Below, piece after piece: positions 8,253 to 19,228 of a DNA stretch of 32,121 nt. Where the stretch lies: the NCBI GenBank assembly GCA_900315815.1, contig ONAS01000045.1:1-32121 (forward strand). Direction: 5' to 3'. The notes under the pieces were generated by a model. It saw nothing but the letters and a program-made list of their open reading frames with translations, was not told the DNA's origin and ran no database searches. The position numbers and the translations under genes were made by a program. The DNA is from an uncultured Eubacteriales bacterium. GTDB lineage: Bacteria; Bacillota; Clostridia; Oscillospirales; Acutalibacteraceae. Position 1 is the stretch's first letter. Each line of letters starts with the position of its first letter.

Positions 8253-8564
8253 ATGGCACTTTCCACAATAGATAGAGTGAAAGCGGCAGAGATAGCGGCG
8301 AATGACGCGCGCGAGAAGGCAGAGCTTGAAGCGCAGCGGATCATTGACGACGCGCGGGCTGAGGCTGACGCGATCGTCGCAGCCGCAAAAGAGAAGGCTG
8401 ACTTCGAGGACAAGGAGCAGGCGGCTCTGGCGCAGGCAAGGGCAGACGAGCTGATCATGGCGCGCCGGATGAAGGCGCAGGAGAACGCGGACGCCCTGCG
8501 TGAAAAAACCATGAAGCTCAGACAGAATGTCATCAATAAGCTGATTCAGGAAACCTTAGTATAA
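8253..8564 (+). CDS. V-type ATP synthase subunit G/H (peripheral stalk)
   Basis: A 103-residue, almost wholly alpha-helical protein rich in Ala, Glu, Lys and Arg with no hydrophobic span. This is the pattern of the coiled-coil peripheral stalk subunit (AhaH/NtpF type) that pairs with subunit E to form the stator. A strong heptad-like stretch covers about residues 10-90. It starts at ATG with GGTGGTG upstream and opens the ATPase operon directly behind its promoter, a usual position for this subunit. Sequence alone is weakly specific; operon position carries much of the assignment. Confidence 0.85.
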   Translation: MALSTIDRVKAAEIAANDAREKAELEAQRIIDDARAEADAIVAAAKEKADFEDKEQAALAQARADELIMARRMKAQENADALREKTMKLRQNVINKLIQETLV

Positions 8565-8594
8565 ATCAATATCATTGCAGACAGGAGGGCAGTT

Positions 8595-11110
<2,516 letters not shown>

Positions 11111-11123
11111 GCGGGAGAACACT

Positions 11124-11705
11124 ATGGCCGGAATCGATAACATGATTCGGCAGATCGAAGATGAAGCGAAAGCAGTCTGTGACGATGTGACTTCAAAGGC
11201 GCGCGCAAAGGCTGAGGCGATCGTCGCCGACGCAAAGGCAGAGGCGGAAAGGATCGCCGCCGGTTCCAAACGCAAGACCGCCGCGAAGGTCGCCGATATC
11301 GAAAAAAGAGGCGAGTCCTCGGCGGCGCTCGAGGAACGCAAGGTCGCCTTGTATACGAAGCAGAGCATCATCGGCGATATGCTGAACAAGGGCTTGGCAA
11401 CTGCGAAAAACCTGCCCGACGACGAGTATTTTGAATTGATACTCAAAATGATCGCGAAGAATTCTCAGCCGAACGACGGCGTGATCTCCTTCGGACAGAA
11501 GGATCTGGACCGTCTGCCGCAGAATTTTATCGCGAAAATCAATTCTGTATCTAAGGGAAAGCTCACGCTTTCCGATAAAGCCGCCGCGATCGACGCTGGA
11601 TTCATTCTCAGCTACGGCGGTATAGAGGAGAACTGCTCTTTTGACGCAATCTTCATGAGCGAGGCGGATAATCTGTCCGACAGAGCGGGAAAGCTTCTCT
11701 TCTGA
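11124..11705 (+). CDS. ntpE: V-type ATP synthase subunit E (peripheral stalk)
   Basis: Stator stalk protein of 193 residues. The N-terminal half is a long charged helix rich in Ala, Lys and Glu (about residues 1-85), which should form a coiled coil with the G/H subunit. The C-terminal half is a mixed alpha/beta head (DDEYFELILKMIAK; GGIEENCSFDAIF near the end) that contacts the catalytic head. ATG 11124 is chosen over a longer in-frame frame beginning 11079 because the latter lies inside ntpK and GCGGGAG precedes 11124. It lies 13 bases after ntpK and 13 before ntpC. Confidence 0.93.
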   Translation: MAGIDNMIRQIEDEAKAVCDDVTSKARAKAEAIVADAKAEAERIAAGSKRKTAAKVADIEKRGESSAALEERKVALYTKQSIIGDMLNKGLATAKNLPDDEYFELILKMIAKNSQPNDGVISFGQKDLDRLPQNFIAKINSVSKGKLTLSDKAAAIDAGFILSYGGIEENCSFDAIFMSEADNLSDRAGKLLF

Positions 11706-11718
11706 GAAAGGAGTCAGT

Positions 11719-12687
11719 ATGCAGCAGGATTTTACTTATGCTGTCGCGCGAATCAGATATCGTGAGAACAAGCTGTTGAACGACGCTGACCTCAACGCGC
11801 TCCTTTCGGCTAAGGACGCCGACGCCGTCATCCGGCTTCTGCGCGATAAGGGCTGGGGAGACAATGCCGGCGGAAGCGACCCCGATGAGCTGCTTCGTCT
11901 CGAAAGGGAAAAGCTGTGGCAGTTTATCGGTGAGATCGTCCCGGATAAATCCAACTTTTATTTCTTGCTGGTCCCCAACGATTTTCACAACCTCAAGGTC
12001 GCCATCAAATCCATCACGCGCGACATAAAGCCGGACGATATGCTGATCCATGACGCCGTGACCGATCCCTATGCGATCTATGAGGCCGTCCTGAAGCGTG
12101 AATACGAGAACCTCCCGGAGTTTCTGGTCGAACCCGCCAAAGAGGCGATGTCCGTTTTGCTCCAGACCTCGGACGGTCAGCTCTGCGATATCATTATCGA
12201 CAGAGCGTGCATGGAGTATGTCGGCAAGCTCGGCAAGGCAAGCGATGAAGAGATCATCCGCCTGTACTGCGAGCTGTTCGTCGCGTCGGCGGATATCAAG
12301 ATCGCCGTGCGTTCCGCTCATACCAAAAAGCGCCTCGATTTCATCACGCGCGCGATGGCGCCGTGTGAGACGCTCGACGTCGAGCGTCTGGCGGTCGCGG
12401 CTTCGCTGAGCTATGAGGATGTGCTGAAATATCTGGAGAACACCCGCTACAGCGCGGCGATCCCCCAGATCAGAAGCTCGATGTCCGCTTTTGAAAAGTG
12501 GTGCGACGACTGTATCACCGAGGCGATGAAGCCCCAGAAATGGGAGCCGTTCAGTATCGGTCCGGTCGTGGCGTATTTGCTTGCGCGTGAAAACGAGATC
12601 AAGGCGGTACGCATGATCCTGTCGGCAAAGGTCAACGGTCTGTCGGATGATGTGATCAAAGAAAGATTGAGGATGATGTATGTCTAA
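11719..12687 (+). CDS. ntpC: V-type ATP synthase subunit C (d-like, rotor cap)
   Basis: Links the central stalk to the top of the proteolipid ring (the archaeal C or eukaryotic d subunit). The 322-residue length fits the family (about 330). It is soluble and mostly helical, with no membrane span. Recognisable segments include FTYAVARIRYRENKLL at the start and LLARENEIKAVRMIL near the C-terminus, typical of the third repeat of this fold. ATG is preceded by AAAGGAG. Its end overlaps the start of the next subunit by 8 bases, a sign of coupled translation. Confidence 0.95.
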   Translation: MQQDFTYAVARIRYRENKLLNDADLNALLSAKDADAVIRLLRDKGWGDNAGGSDPDELLRLEREKLWQFIGEIVPDKSNFYFLLVPNDFHNLKVAIKSITRDIKPDDMLIHDAVTDPYAIYEAVLKREYENLPEFLVEPAKEAMSVLLQTSDGQLCDIIIDRACMEYVGKLGKASDEEIIRLYCELFVASADIKIAVRSAHTKKRLDFITRAMAPCETLDVERLAVAASLSYEDVLKYLENTRYSAAIPQIRSSMSAFEKWCDDCITEAMKPQKWEPFSIGPVVAYLLARENEIKAVRMILSAKVNGLSDDVIKERLRMMYV

Positions 12688-12997
12688 GATAGCTGTTATC
12701 GGGGACAAGGAAAGCATTTACGGTTTCGCGGCGCTTGGACTGGACACATATTTTATCGATTATCACGAGGATAACGTCCCCTTATTCAAAAAGCTGTGTC
12801 AGAGTCAGAGCTACAGCATTATCTATATCACAGAGGCCGCCGCGGCTCTGCTGGATAAAGAGATAGAAAAGTATAAGGATCAGCCCGCACCGGCGATCAT
12901 CCTGATCCCCGGCGTCTCCGGAAATACCGGAGAGGGTCTGTCCGCTGTTCGCAAGTCCGTTGAAAAAGCGGTCGGCAGCGATATATTTAATGAATAG
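12680..12997 (+). CDS. ntpG: V-type ATP synthase subunit F (central stalk)
   Basis: Small central-stalk subunit (NtpG in Enterococcus naming) that binds subunit D. The product has 105 residues with a Rossmann-like start, KIAVIGDKESIYGFAALGLD, then the typical YSIIYITEAAAALL and PAIILIPGVSGNTGEGL segments. The ATG lies inside the last codons of ntpC. The reading frame ends TAG, followed by a 101-base gap before ntpA that holds an inverted repeat. All features agree with the family; no oddity seen in the protein. Confidence 0.95.
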   Translation: MSKIAVIGDKESIYGFAALGLDTYFIDYHEDNVPLFKKLCQSQSYSIIYITEAAAALLDKEIEKYKDQPAPAIILIPGVSGNTGEGLSAVRKSVEKAVGSDIFNE

Positions 12998-13004
12998 TGA
13001 TTAG

Positions 13005-13068
13005 TTCGCAGTTTGCGGTTGTAAGTTATGTCAGGCTTTTCAAAAGACTGCCGGCCGCCCACTGCCAA
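13005..13068. repeat. Imperfect inverted repeat in the ntpG-ntpA gap
   Basis: Two 22-nt arms (13005-13026 and 13047-13068) are reverse complements at 15 of 22 positions, with some of the rest able to form G-U pairs. They are separated by 20 nt that include CTTTTCAAAAG. There is no T run, so it is unlikely to be a terminator. It may be an intergenic repeat element or a processing hairpin inside the operon mRNA. Confidence 0.5.
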
Positions 13069-13098
13069 CCACCAACGAATTTAAAGGAATGATATTCT

Positions 13099-14868
13099 AT
13101 GAGTACTGGTGTAATTAAGAAGGTAGCCGGACCGCTTGTTATCGCGGAAGGCATGCGCGAATGCAACATGTTTGACGTAGTGCATGTTTCCGAGATGAAT
13201 CTTGTCGGCGAGGTCATCGAGATGCACGGCGATCTCGCGTCCATCCAGGTCTATGAGGAAACCTCCGGACTGGGACCCGGAGAGCCTGTCGTATCTACCG
13301 GCAGCCAGCTTTCCGTTGAGCTGGGACCCGGTCTGATCGAAAGCATTTACGACGGCATCCAGCGTCCGCTGGACGATATCATGAAGGTCAGCGGCAATAA
13401 CCTCAGCCGCGGTATTTCCGTACCCGCTTTGAAGCGCGACAAGGTCTGGCAGTTCAAGGCGACTGCAAAGATCGGCGCTAAGGTGGAGGGCGGCGACGTG
13501 ATCGGTACCGTTCAGGAAACCGAGATCGTTCTGCATAAGATCATGGTACCCGCCAAGGTCAAGGGCACCGTCAAGGATATCCGCAGCGGTGAATTCACCG
13601 TGACGGATGTTGTCGCCGTTATCGAGGATGAAAACGGCAATACCCATGAGCTGACGCTGATGCAGAAATGGCCTGTCCGTATCGGCAGACCCTATAAAAA
13701 GAAATTATCTCCCGATATGCCGCTGATCACCGGTCAGCGCGTTATCGATACGCTTTTCCCGATCGCAAAGGGCGGCGTCGCGTCCGTACCCGGTCCGTTC
13801 GGCTCCGGCAAAACGGTCGTCCAGCACCAGCTTGCGAAGTGGGCGGAAGCGGATATCGTCGTTTATATCGGCTGCGGTGAGCGCGGCAACGAGATGACCG
13901 ACGTATTGAATGAGTTCCCCGAGCTGATCGACCCGAAAACCGGTCACAGTTTGATGGAACGTACCGTTCTGATCGCGAACACCTCCGATATGCCCGTTGC
14001 GGCGCGTGAGGCTTCGATCTACACCGGTATCACGATCGCCGAGTATTTCCGCGACATGGGCTATTCCGTTGCGCTGATGGCGGATTCCACCTCTCGCTGG
14101 GCTGAGGCGCTGCGTGAAATGTCCGGCCGTCTGGAGGAAATGCCCGGTGAAGAGGGCTATCCCGCGTATCTGGGCTCGCGTCTTGCGCAGTTCTATGAAA
14201 GAGCCGGCCGTGTCATCACTCTCGGAACCAAGGACGAGGAAGGCTCTCTGTCCGTTATCGGCGCCGTATCGCCTCCCGGCGGCGATATCTCCGAGCCGGT
14301 ATCCCAGGCGACCCTGCGTATCGTCAAGGTGTTCTGGGGACTGGACGCCGGTCTCGCTTACAAGCGCCATTTCCCGGCGGTCAACTGGCTGACGTCCTAT
14401 TCGCTGTATGTGGACACCATGGCGAACTGGTACAAGGAAAACGTAGCGGAGGACTGGATGGATCTGCGTGCGCGCATCATGCACCTGCTGCAGGAGGAAA
14501 GCGAGCTGGAAGAGATCGTCAAGCTGGTCGGTATGGACGCGCTGTCCAAGTCCGACAGAATCAAGCTGGAGGCAGCCCGCTCGATCCGCGAGGACTTCCT
14601 GCACCAGAATGCGTTCCATGAGACGGATACCTACTCCACCCTGAAAAAGCAGTACAGGATGATGGAGCTGGTTCTCGCTTACTTTGATAAAACCACCGCC
14701 GCACTTGATAAGGGCGCGAATCTCGACGCCATGATCAACATGCCGATCCGTGAGCGCATCGGCCGTTTCAAATATGTCAAAGAGAATGAGATCGACACCA
14801 ACTTTGAGGATATCCTCTACAATCTCGACGTCGATATCAACGATATCATCAAGAAGGGGGATGAGTAA
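13099..14868 (+). CDS. ntpA: V-type ATP synthase subunit A (catalytic)
   Basis: Catalytic nucleotide-binding subunit of the ATPase head. The 589-residue length is typical. The Walker A loop is GPFGSGKT at residues 232-239, the catalytic-site Glu lies in [11 protein letters not shown], and the Walker [13 protein letters not shown] segment follows ([29 protein letters not shown] region). The non-homologous insert typical of A subunits lies before the P-loop (about residues 115-190). ATG is preceded by AAAGGAATG. It ends 2 bases before ntpB. No key residue is missing. Confidence 0.98.
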   Translation: MSTGVIKKVAGPLVIAEGMRECNMFDVVHVSEMNLVGEVIEMHGDLASIQVYEETSGLGPGEPVVSTGSQLSVELGPGLIESIYDGIQRPLDDIMKVSGNNLSRGISVPALKRDKVWQFKATAKIGAKVEGGDVIGTVQETEIVLHKIMVPAKVKGTVKDIRSGEFTVTDVVAVIEDENGNTHELTLMQKWPVRIGRPYKKKLSPDMPLITGQRVIDTLFPIAKGGVASVPGPFGSGKTVVQHQLAKWAEADIVVYIGCGERGNEMTDVLNEFPELIDPKTGHSLMERTVLIANTSDMPVAAREASIYTGITIAEYFRDMGYSVALMADSTSRWAEALREMSGRLEEMPGEEGYPAYLGSRLAQFYERAGRVITLGTKDEEGSLSVIGAVSPPGGDISEPVSQATLRIVKVFWGLDAGLAYKRHFPAVNWLTSYSLYVDTMANWYKENVAEDWMDLRARIMHLLQEESELEEIVKLVGMDALSKSDRIKLEAARSIREDFLHQNAFHETDTYSTLKKQYRMMELVLAYFDKTTAALDKGANLDAMINMPIRERIGRFKYVKENEIDTNFEDILYNLDVDINDIIKKGDE

Positions 14869-14870
14869 GA

Positions 14871-16247
14871 ATGCCGAAGGAATACAGAACCATACAGGAG
14901 GTCGCCGGTCCTCTGATGCTCGTCAAGGGCGTCAGCGGCGTCAACTACAACGATCTCGGCGAAATCGAGCTCGCCTCCGGTGAGGTAAGACGCTGCAAGG
15001 TACTGGAGATCAACGGCGAGGACGCGCTTGTCCAGCTGTTTGACTCTGCCGCAGGCATCAACCTTTCCAATTCCAAGGTACGCTTCCTCGGCAAGTCGAT
15101 GGAGCTCGGCGTTTCCACCGATATGCTGTCCCGCGTATTCGACGGTATGGGCAAGCCGATCGACGGCGGTCCCGATATCCTGCCGGTCAAGCGCATGGAT
15201 ATCAACGGCCTGCCGATGAATCCCTATGCCAGAAACTACCCGCAGGAGTTCATCCAGACGGGCGTTTCCGCGATCGACGGTCTGAACACGCTGGTAAGAG
15301 GTCAGAAGCTGCCGATCTTCTCCGCTTCCGGTCTGCCGCACGCTCAGCTGGCGGCGCAGATCGCGCGTCAGGCGCGTGTCCGCGGCACCGACGAGCAGTT
15401 CGCGGTCGTATTTGCCGCGATGGGCATCACCTTTGAGGAATCCAACTACTTTATCGAGAGCTTCAAGGAAACCGGCGCGATCGATCGTACCGTCATGTTC
15501 GTCAATCTGGCGAACGACCCCGCGATCGAGCGTATTTCCACCCCTCGTATGGCGCTGACCGCCGCTGAATATCTTGCCTTTGAGGCGGATATGCACGTAC
15601 TGGTCATCATGACGGACATCACCAACTACGCGGACGCGCTGCGTGAGGTTTCTGCCGCGCGCAAGGAGGTCCCCGGACGCCGCGGCTATCCCGGCTACAT
15701 GTACACCGACCTCGCGACCCTGTATGAGAGAGCCGGCCGTCAGAAGGGCAAGAGCGGTTCGATCACGCTGATCCCGATCCTGACCATGCCTGAGGACGAT
15801 AAGACCCATCCGATCCCCGACCTGACCGGCTATATCACCGAGGGTCAGATCATTCTGTCGCGTGAGCTGTACCGCAAAAACATCGCGCCGCCCATCGACG
15901 TTCTTCCGTCCCTGTCCCGTCTGAAGGATAAGGGTATCGGCGAGGGCAAGACCCGCTCCGACCACAGCAACACCATGAACCAGCTGTTCTCCGCGTATGC
16001 GCGCGGCAAGGACGCCAAGGAGCTGATGGTCATTCTGGGCGAATCCGCGCTGACAGAGATCGATAAGCTCTACGCGAAGTTTGCCGATCGCTTTGAAAAG
16101 GAATATGTCTCGCAGGGCTATGACAAAAACCGCTCGATCGAGGAGACCCTCGACCTCGGTTGGGAGCTGCTCAGGATCCTGCCGCGTTCCGAGCTGAAAC
16201 GTATCGACGACAAGTTCCTCGATATGTACTACGACAAGAAATCATAA
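14871..16247 (+). CDS. ntpB: V-type ATP synthase subunit B (non-catalytic)
   Basis: Regulatory partner of subunit A in the A3B3 head. The 458-residue length is typical. It lacks a Walker A loop; [18 protein letters not shown] stands where the P-loop would be, which is normal for B subunits. Conserved segments [50 protein letters not shown] and [13 protein letters not shown] are all present. GGGGGATG lies before the ATG. Unlike the tight junctions earlier in the operon, 67 bases with strong hairpins separate it from ntpD. Confidence 0.98.
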   Translation: MPKEYRTIQEVAGPLMLVKGVSGVNYNDLGEIELASGEVRRCKVLEINGEDALVQLFDSAAGINLSNSKVRFLGKSMELGVSTDMLSRVFDGMGKPIDGGPDILPVKRMDINGLPMNPYARNYPQEFIQTGVSAIDGLNTLVRGQKLPIFSASGLPHAQLAAQIARQARVRGTDEQFAVVFAAMGITFEESNYFIESFKETGAIDRTVMFVNLANDPAIERISTPRMALTAAEYLAFEADMHVLVIMTDITNYADALREVSAARKEVPGRRGYPGYMYTDLATLYERAGRQKGKSGSITLIPILTMPEDDKTHPIPDLTGYITEGQIILSRELYRKNIAPPIDVLPSLSRLKDKGIGEGKTRSDHSNTMNQLFSAYARGKDAKELMVILGESALTEIDKLYAKFADRFEKEYVSQGYDKNRSIEETLDLGWELLRILPRSELKRIDDKFLDMYYDKKS

Positions 16248-16249
16248 AA

Positions 16250-16299
16250 GGGGAGAGGAGCCCGCTCCTCCCGCCGAATGAAATACAGCAGGGAGGAGC
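16250..16299 (+). promoter_or_regulatory. Mutually exclusive hairpins over the ntpD ribosome site
   Basis: GCTCCTCCC (16264-16272) can pair perfectly with GGGAGGAGC (16291-16299), the only strong Shine-Dalgarno sequence before ntpD. It can instead pair with the upstream GGAGAGGAG segment (16252-16260) through an 8-bp stem with one bulge. The two structures cannot form together, so the ribosome site would be open in one and closed in the other. No T run follows either stem. Confidence 0.5.
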
Positions 16300-16314
16300 T
16301 TCCTCAGTATAAGT

Positions 16315-16917
16315 TTGAAGAAAAAGCTTAATACCGCCACCCGCGGACACAAGCTCCTAAAGGATAAGCGCGACGAGCTGATGCGGCGTTTTCTGGAAAT
16401 GGTGCGTGAAAACCGCGCGCTCAGAATCGAAGTAGAGGAAAAGATCCGTCAGGCTAACGCCAATTTTGTTCTGGCAAAGTCGTCGATGAGCGAGGAGACC
16501 CTCAAGGTCGCCCTGCTCGCGCCGAAGCAGGAGGTCATCGTCAGCACCTCTCATAAAAATGTCATGAGCGTCGATATCCCCGTATTTGATTACGACACGC
16601 GTACTCCCGACCCGAATGATATCTATTCCTACGGCTATGCGTTCACCTCGTCCGATCTGGACGACGCAGTCAAATCGCTTGCGGATGTTCTGCCGGATCT
16701 GATCAAGCTGGCTCAGATCGAAAAGTCATGTCAGCTGATGGCAGATGAGATCGAAAAGACCCGCCGCCGCGTCAATGCGCTGGAGCATGTCATGATCCCC
16801 GAAACACAGGAGCAGATCCGCTATATCACCCGCAAGCTGGATGAAAACGAGCGCAGTACCCAGACCCGCTTGATGAAGGTCAAGGATATGATGCTCAAGG
16901 AAGCGCACGGATATTGA
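16315..16917 (+). CDS. ntpD: V-type ATP synthase subunit D (central rotor shaft)
   Basis: Rotor shaft of the ATPase head, two long antiparallel helices. The signature TATRGHKLLKDKRDELMRRF opens the protein and the C-terminal helix carries RRVNALEHVMIPE, so identity is certain. The start is odd: the first usable start is TTG 16315, an in-frame stop lies at 16279-16281, and the strong GGGAGGAG is 16 or more bases upstream. The product (200 residues) lacks most of the NPTRMEL-type lead that usually precedes the signature. Other possibilities are an AUA start at 16309 or a frame error just upstream. The ribosome site lies in a possible switching hairpin. Confidence 0.93.
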   Translation: MKKKLNTATRGHKLLKDKRDELMRRFLEMVRENRALRIEVEEKIRQANANFVLAKSSMSEETLKVALLAPKQEVIVSTSHKNVMSVDIPVFDYDTRTPDPNDIYSYGYAFTSSDLDDAVKSLADVLPDLIKLAQIEKSCQLMADEIEKTRRRVNALEHVMIPETQEQIRYITRKLDENERSTQTRLMKVKDMMLKEAHGY

Positions 16918-16949
16918 TAACAGAATAATTGAATGTAACAGGAGATGAT

Positions 16950-18743
16950 ATGATGTCCAGGAAAAGCTTGTCTTTACTGTTAACCTTCATGATGATCATC
17001 GGGATTATTACCGTGATGCCGATGCAGGCGTCCGCCGAGGACGTCGATATCGCCGATACCGGAGCCTGTGAGGAGCTCGCAGACACCGGCGCGCAAGCAG
17101 AACTCGCCGACGAAGCCGCCGATATGGAAATGGCTGAGACCGGCAGCGGTATGTCGCTGCAGGGATTGATGAAAAAATTCCCCGAGGGCGCGTATTGGAA
17201 CCATCAGGTGAAAAAGAAAACCGATGATTATATCGATTCCAACAATAATCCCGACGGGTATAGCTGGACGCCGTGCTATTCCCACTCAGAGGTTACTCCC
17301 GTAGGCAAGTATACCTGCAATTGCTTTGACTACGGCATCCAGTGCTACGGCTTCGCGCTGAAGCTCTCATACGACGTCTACGGCTCCGATTTTGACGAAT
17401 GGAATACCGTCAGCTATAAAAAATGCAAGCCCGGCGACGTTATTACCTATACCCACCGTTCGGTGTACTCCGGTACCGTCAACAGCCACACCTTTATGGT
17501 CATCGGCAGAGACGGCGATACCATCCGCATCGGCGAGTGCAACTTTGACCGTCACTGCCAGATCACCTGGTCGCGTTACGCGGATATCAGCAGCTACGAC
17601 AATACGTCGGCGGTCTGCTATTCCGCTCCCAGAGCGCTTCCGTCCTATACGCTGGATACTCCGGAGATGGTCTCTTCTAGAAATACGCAAAACGGCATCG
17701 CTGTCAGTTGGAAAGCCGTTGACGGCGCCGCAAAATATCGCGTCTATTACAAGGGCGGCTCCGCTGCTTCATGGAAAGCTCTCGCGAATACTGTCAAAAC
17801 CAACTATACCTTTACCAATCCGGTCTACAATACCAAGTACACCTTTACGGTCCGCGCGATCGACACTGACGGCGCAGTCGCCAGCGATTACGATCCCGCC
17901 GGCAGATATGTTGTCTTTAAATGCGCTCCGTCGGTCACTGCCGCTGCGGCTGACGGAAGGATCGGTCTGACGTGGAATGCCGTTCCTCTGGCGGCAAAGT
18001 ACCGTGTCTATGTCAAGGGCGGTCAGTACGCGAAATACACAAGGCTGACGGATACCGCGAATACCGCATGCAATTTCAACGCGGGCGTTTCCGGTACGTC
18101 CTACTACAGCTTTATTGTCCGCGCCATCAACAGCAGCAATCAGTTCTGCAGTGACGCTTCCGCCGCGGTGAGTGCCAAGTTCACCAGAACGCTGGCGACG
18201 CCGACCGATCTGAAGGCGGCGGCCATCACTACGCAGGGCGCGGTGAAGATCTCATGGACCGCAGTCAAGAACGCGACGCGCTATCAGGTATTTGCCAAGC
18301 GCACCGGGATCGACGCCAACTGGAAAAGGATCGGCGTCGCAACGACCAATTACTTTATCCAGAAAGCCTGTGCCAGCAATACGGAATATACCTACACCGT
18401 TCGCTGTATTGAAGCCAACGGCACGTATATCTCCGGCTATGATAAAACCGGTGTGACGCTGCATTATTTCTCCATACCGGCAAATATCAAAGCGGCAAAG
18501 CAGGATAACAAAGGCAATATCAAGGTAACGTGGGGAAGAGTCCCCGGCGCCGCGTATTACACCGTCTACTATAAGGGCGCTTCGGTCAAGTCATGGCGGA
18601 AGCTGGGTGTCGTGGATACCAACAGCTATCTGTTCAAAAACGCAAAGAGCGGAACAAAGTACACCTTTACCGTCCGTGCGTGCGATGACGCGGGAAAGCT
18701 GCTCAGCTCGTATGATCCTGTCGGCTGCGCTCTGACCTATTAA
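16950..18743 (+). CDS. Secreted cysteine-peptidase-like protein with four fibronectin III domains
   Basis: A 597-residue exported protein. A signal peptide with cleavage after ASA (about residue 30) leads to an N-terminal domain (about 60-225) resembling a papain-fold NlpC/P60 or CHAP enzyme: candidate nucleophile Cys132 in QCYGFA, KPGDVI, candidate His180 in SHTFMVIG and IGECN as the third site. Four fibronectin type III-like repeats of about 90 residues follow (starts near nt 17655, 17925, 18190, 18470), each with W/Y landmarks such as VSWKAV...YRVYYKG...YTFTVRA. A cell-wall peptidoglycan or host-matrix role is possible; no substrate can be named. ATG 16950 follows GGAG by 5 bases. It lies 32 bases after ntpD with no terminator between, so co-transcription is possible. 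A terminator follows. Confidence 0.85.
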   Translation: MMSRKSLSLLLTFMMIIGIITVMPMQASAEDVDIADTGACEELADTGAQAELADEAADMEMAETGSGMSLQGLMKKFPEGAYWNHQVKKKTDDYIDSNNNPDGYSWTPCYSHSEVTPVGKYTCNCFDYGIQCYGFALKLSYDVYGSDFDEWNTVSYKKCKPGDVITYTHRSVYSGTVNSHTFMVIGRDGDTIRIGECNFDRHCQITWSRYADISSYDNTSAVCYSAPRALPSYTLDTPEMVSSRNTQNGIAVSWKAVDGAAKYRVYYKGGSAASWKALANTVKTNYTFTNPVYNTKYTFTVRAIDTDGAVASDYDPAGRYVVFKCAPSVTAAAADGRIGLTWNAVPLAAKYRVYVKGGQYAKYTRLTDTANTACNFNAGVSGTSYYSFIVRAINSSNQFCSDASAAVSAKFTRTLATPTDLKAAAITTQGAVKISWTAVKNATRYQVFAKRTGIDANWKRIGVATTNYFIQKACASNTEYTYTVRCIEANGTYISGYDKTGVTLHYFSIPANIKAAKQDNKGNIKVTWGRVPGAAYYTVYYKGASVKSWRKLGVVDTNSYLFKNAKSGTKYTFTVRACDDAGKLLSSYDPVGCALTY

Positions 18744-18760
18744 CCGAATCATGCTTTTCA

Positions 18761-18786
18761 AAACCGTCCGAAAGGGCGGTTTTTTT
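18761..18786 (+). terminator. Terminator after the fibronectin III protein
   Basis: AAACCGTCC pairs with GGGCGGTTT around a GAAA tetraloop (one G-T wobble) and runs into seven T. It lies 18 bases after the stop and probably ends the ATPase operon transcript too. Confidence 0.9.
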
Positions 18787-18874
18787 GTGCGCGTCACACA
18801 AGCGCTCACAGGGATAGCGGACTGCGCAGGTCGATGCAGAATTCACAGTATCTTAACATGACGTCCGAAAAATT

Positions 18875-18904
18875 GAAATATTTCTGTGATAGACTGCATA
18901 TCAT
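18875..18904 (+). promoter_or_regulatory. Candidate sigma-E promoter of the YlmC/YmxH-like gene
   Basis: GAAATATT (18875-18882), 14 bp, then CATATCAT (18897-18904). This resembles the sporulation sigma-E consensus (ATA-rich -35, CATA..AT -10). It would start mRNA very close to the AGGAGGTGATC ribosome site at 18910-18920. A sigma-A alternative is TTAACA-17-AAATAT just upstream. Confidence 0.4.
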
Positions 18905-18922
18905 GAGGCAGGAGGTGATCGA

Positions 18923-19228
18923 ATGTCCTGCCGGTTTTCCGAGTTGAAAAGGAAGGAAGTGATCAACTATTCAAACGGATGCAGGGTCGGTTATGTAGAC
19001 GACCTGGAGGTGGATACAAAATGTGCAAGAATCACTGCGCTGATCGCGTACGGACGACCGCGTCTTTTCGGCATTTTCGGACGCAGCGAAGAGTGTTATA
19101 TCCCATGGGATAAGATCAGATTAATCGGCGAAGATGCGATATTAGTCGATAATTCAGTGCAAAAAATGCCAAGAAAAGCAAAAAAAAGTCATAAATTTGT
19201 AACGTTTTGTCACCAAATATTTTTGTGA
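18923..19228 (+). CDS. YlmC/YmxH-family PRC-barrel sporulation protein
   Basis: A 101-residue protein with one PRC-barrel domain: FSELKRKEVINYSNGCRVGYVDDLEVD at the start and RSEECYIPWDKIRLIGEDAILVD at the centre are hallmarks of the YlmC/YmxH family. Members are conserved in spore formers but their biochemical role is not settled. There is no signal or membrane segment, so it should be cytoplasmic. A basic tail of about 20 residues (KMPRKAKKSHKF...) extends beyond the barrel. ATG has an excellent AGGAGGTGATC. A candidate sigma-E promoter lies upstream, which would fit mother-cell expression. No clear terminator follows. Confidence 0.9.
   Translation: MSCRFSELKRKEVINYSNGCRVGYVDDLEVDTKCARITALIAYGRPRLFGIFGRSEECYIPWDKIRLIGEDAILVDNSVQKMPRKAKKSHKFVTFCHQIFL

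Noticed and set aside
11653-12717. Long minus-strand open frame opposite ntpC
   Set aside because: Same shadow effect; ntpC on the plus strand matches its family over the full length.
15300-15380. Loss of the Walker A loop in subunit B
   Set aside because: This is normal for the non-catalytic B subunit of V-type ATPases.
16278-16331. Programmed frameshift joining an ATG at 16278 to ntpD
   Set aside because: The upstream peptide (MKYSREELPQYKF) does not resemble the missing subunit D lead and no ribosome site precedes that ATG.
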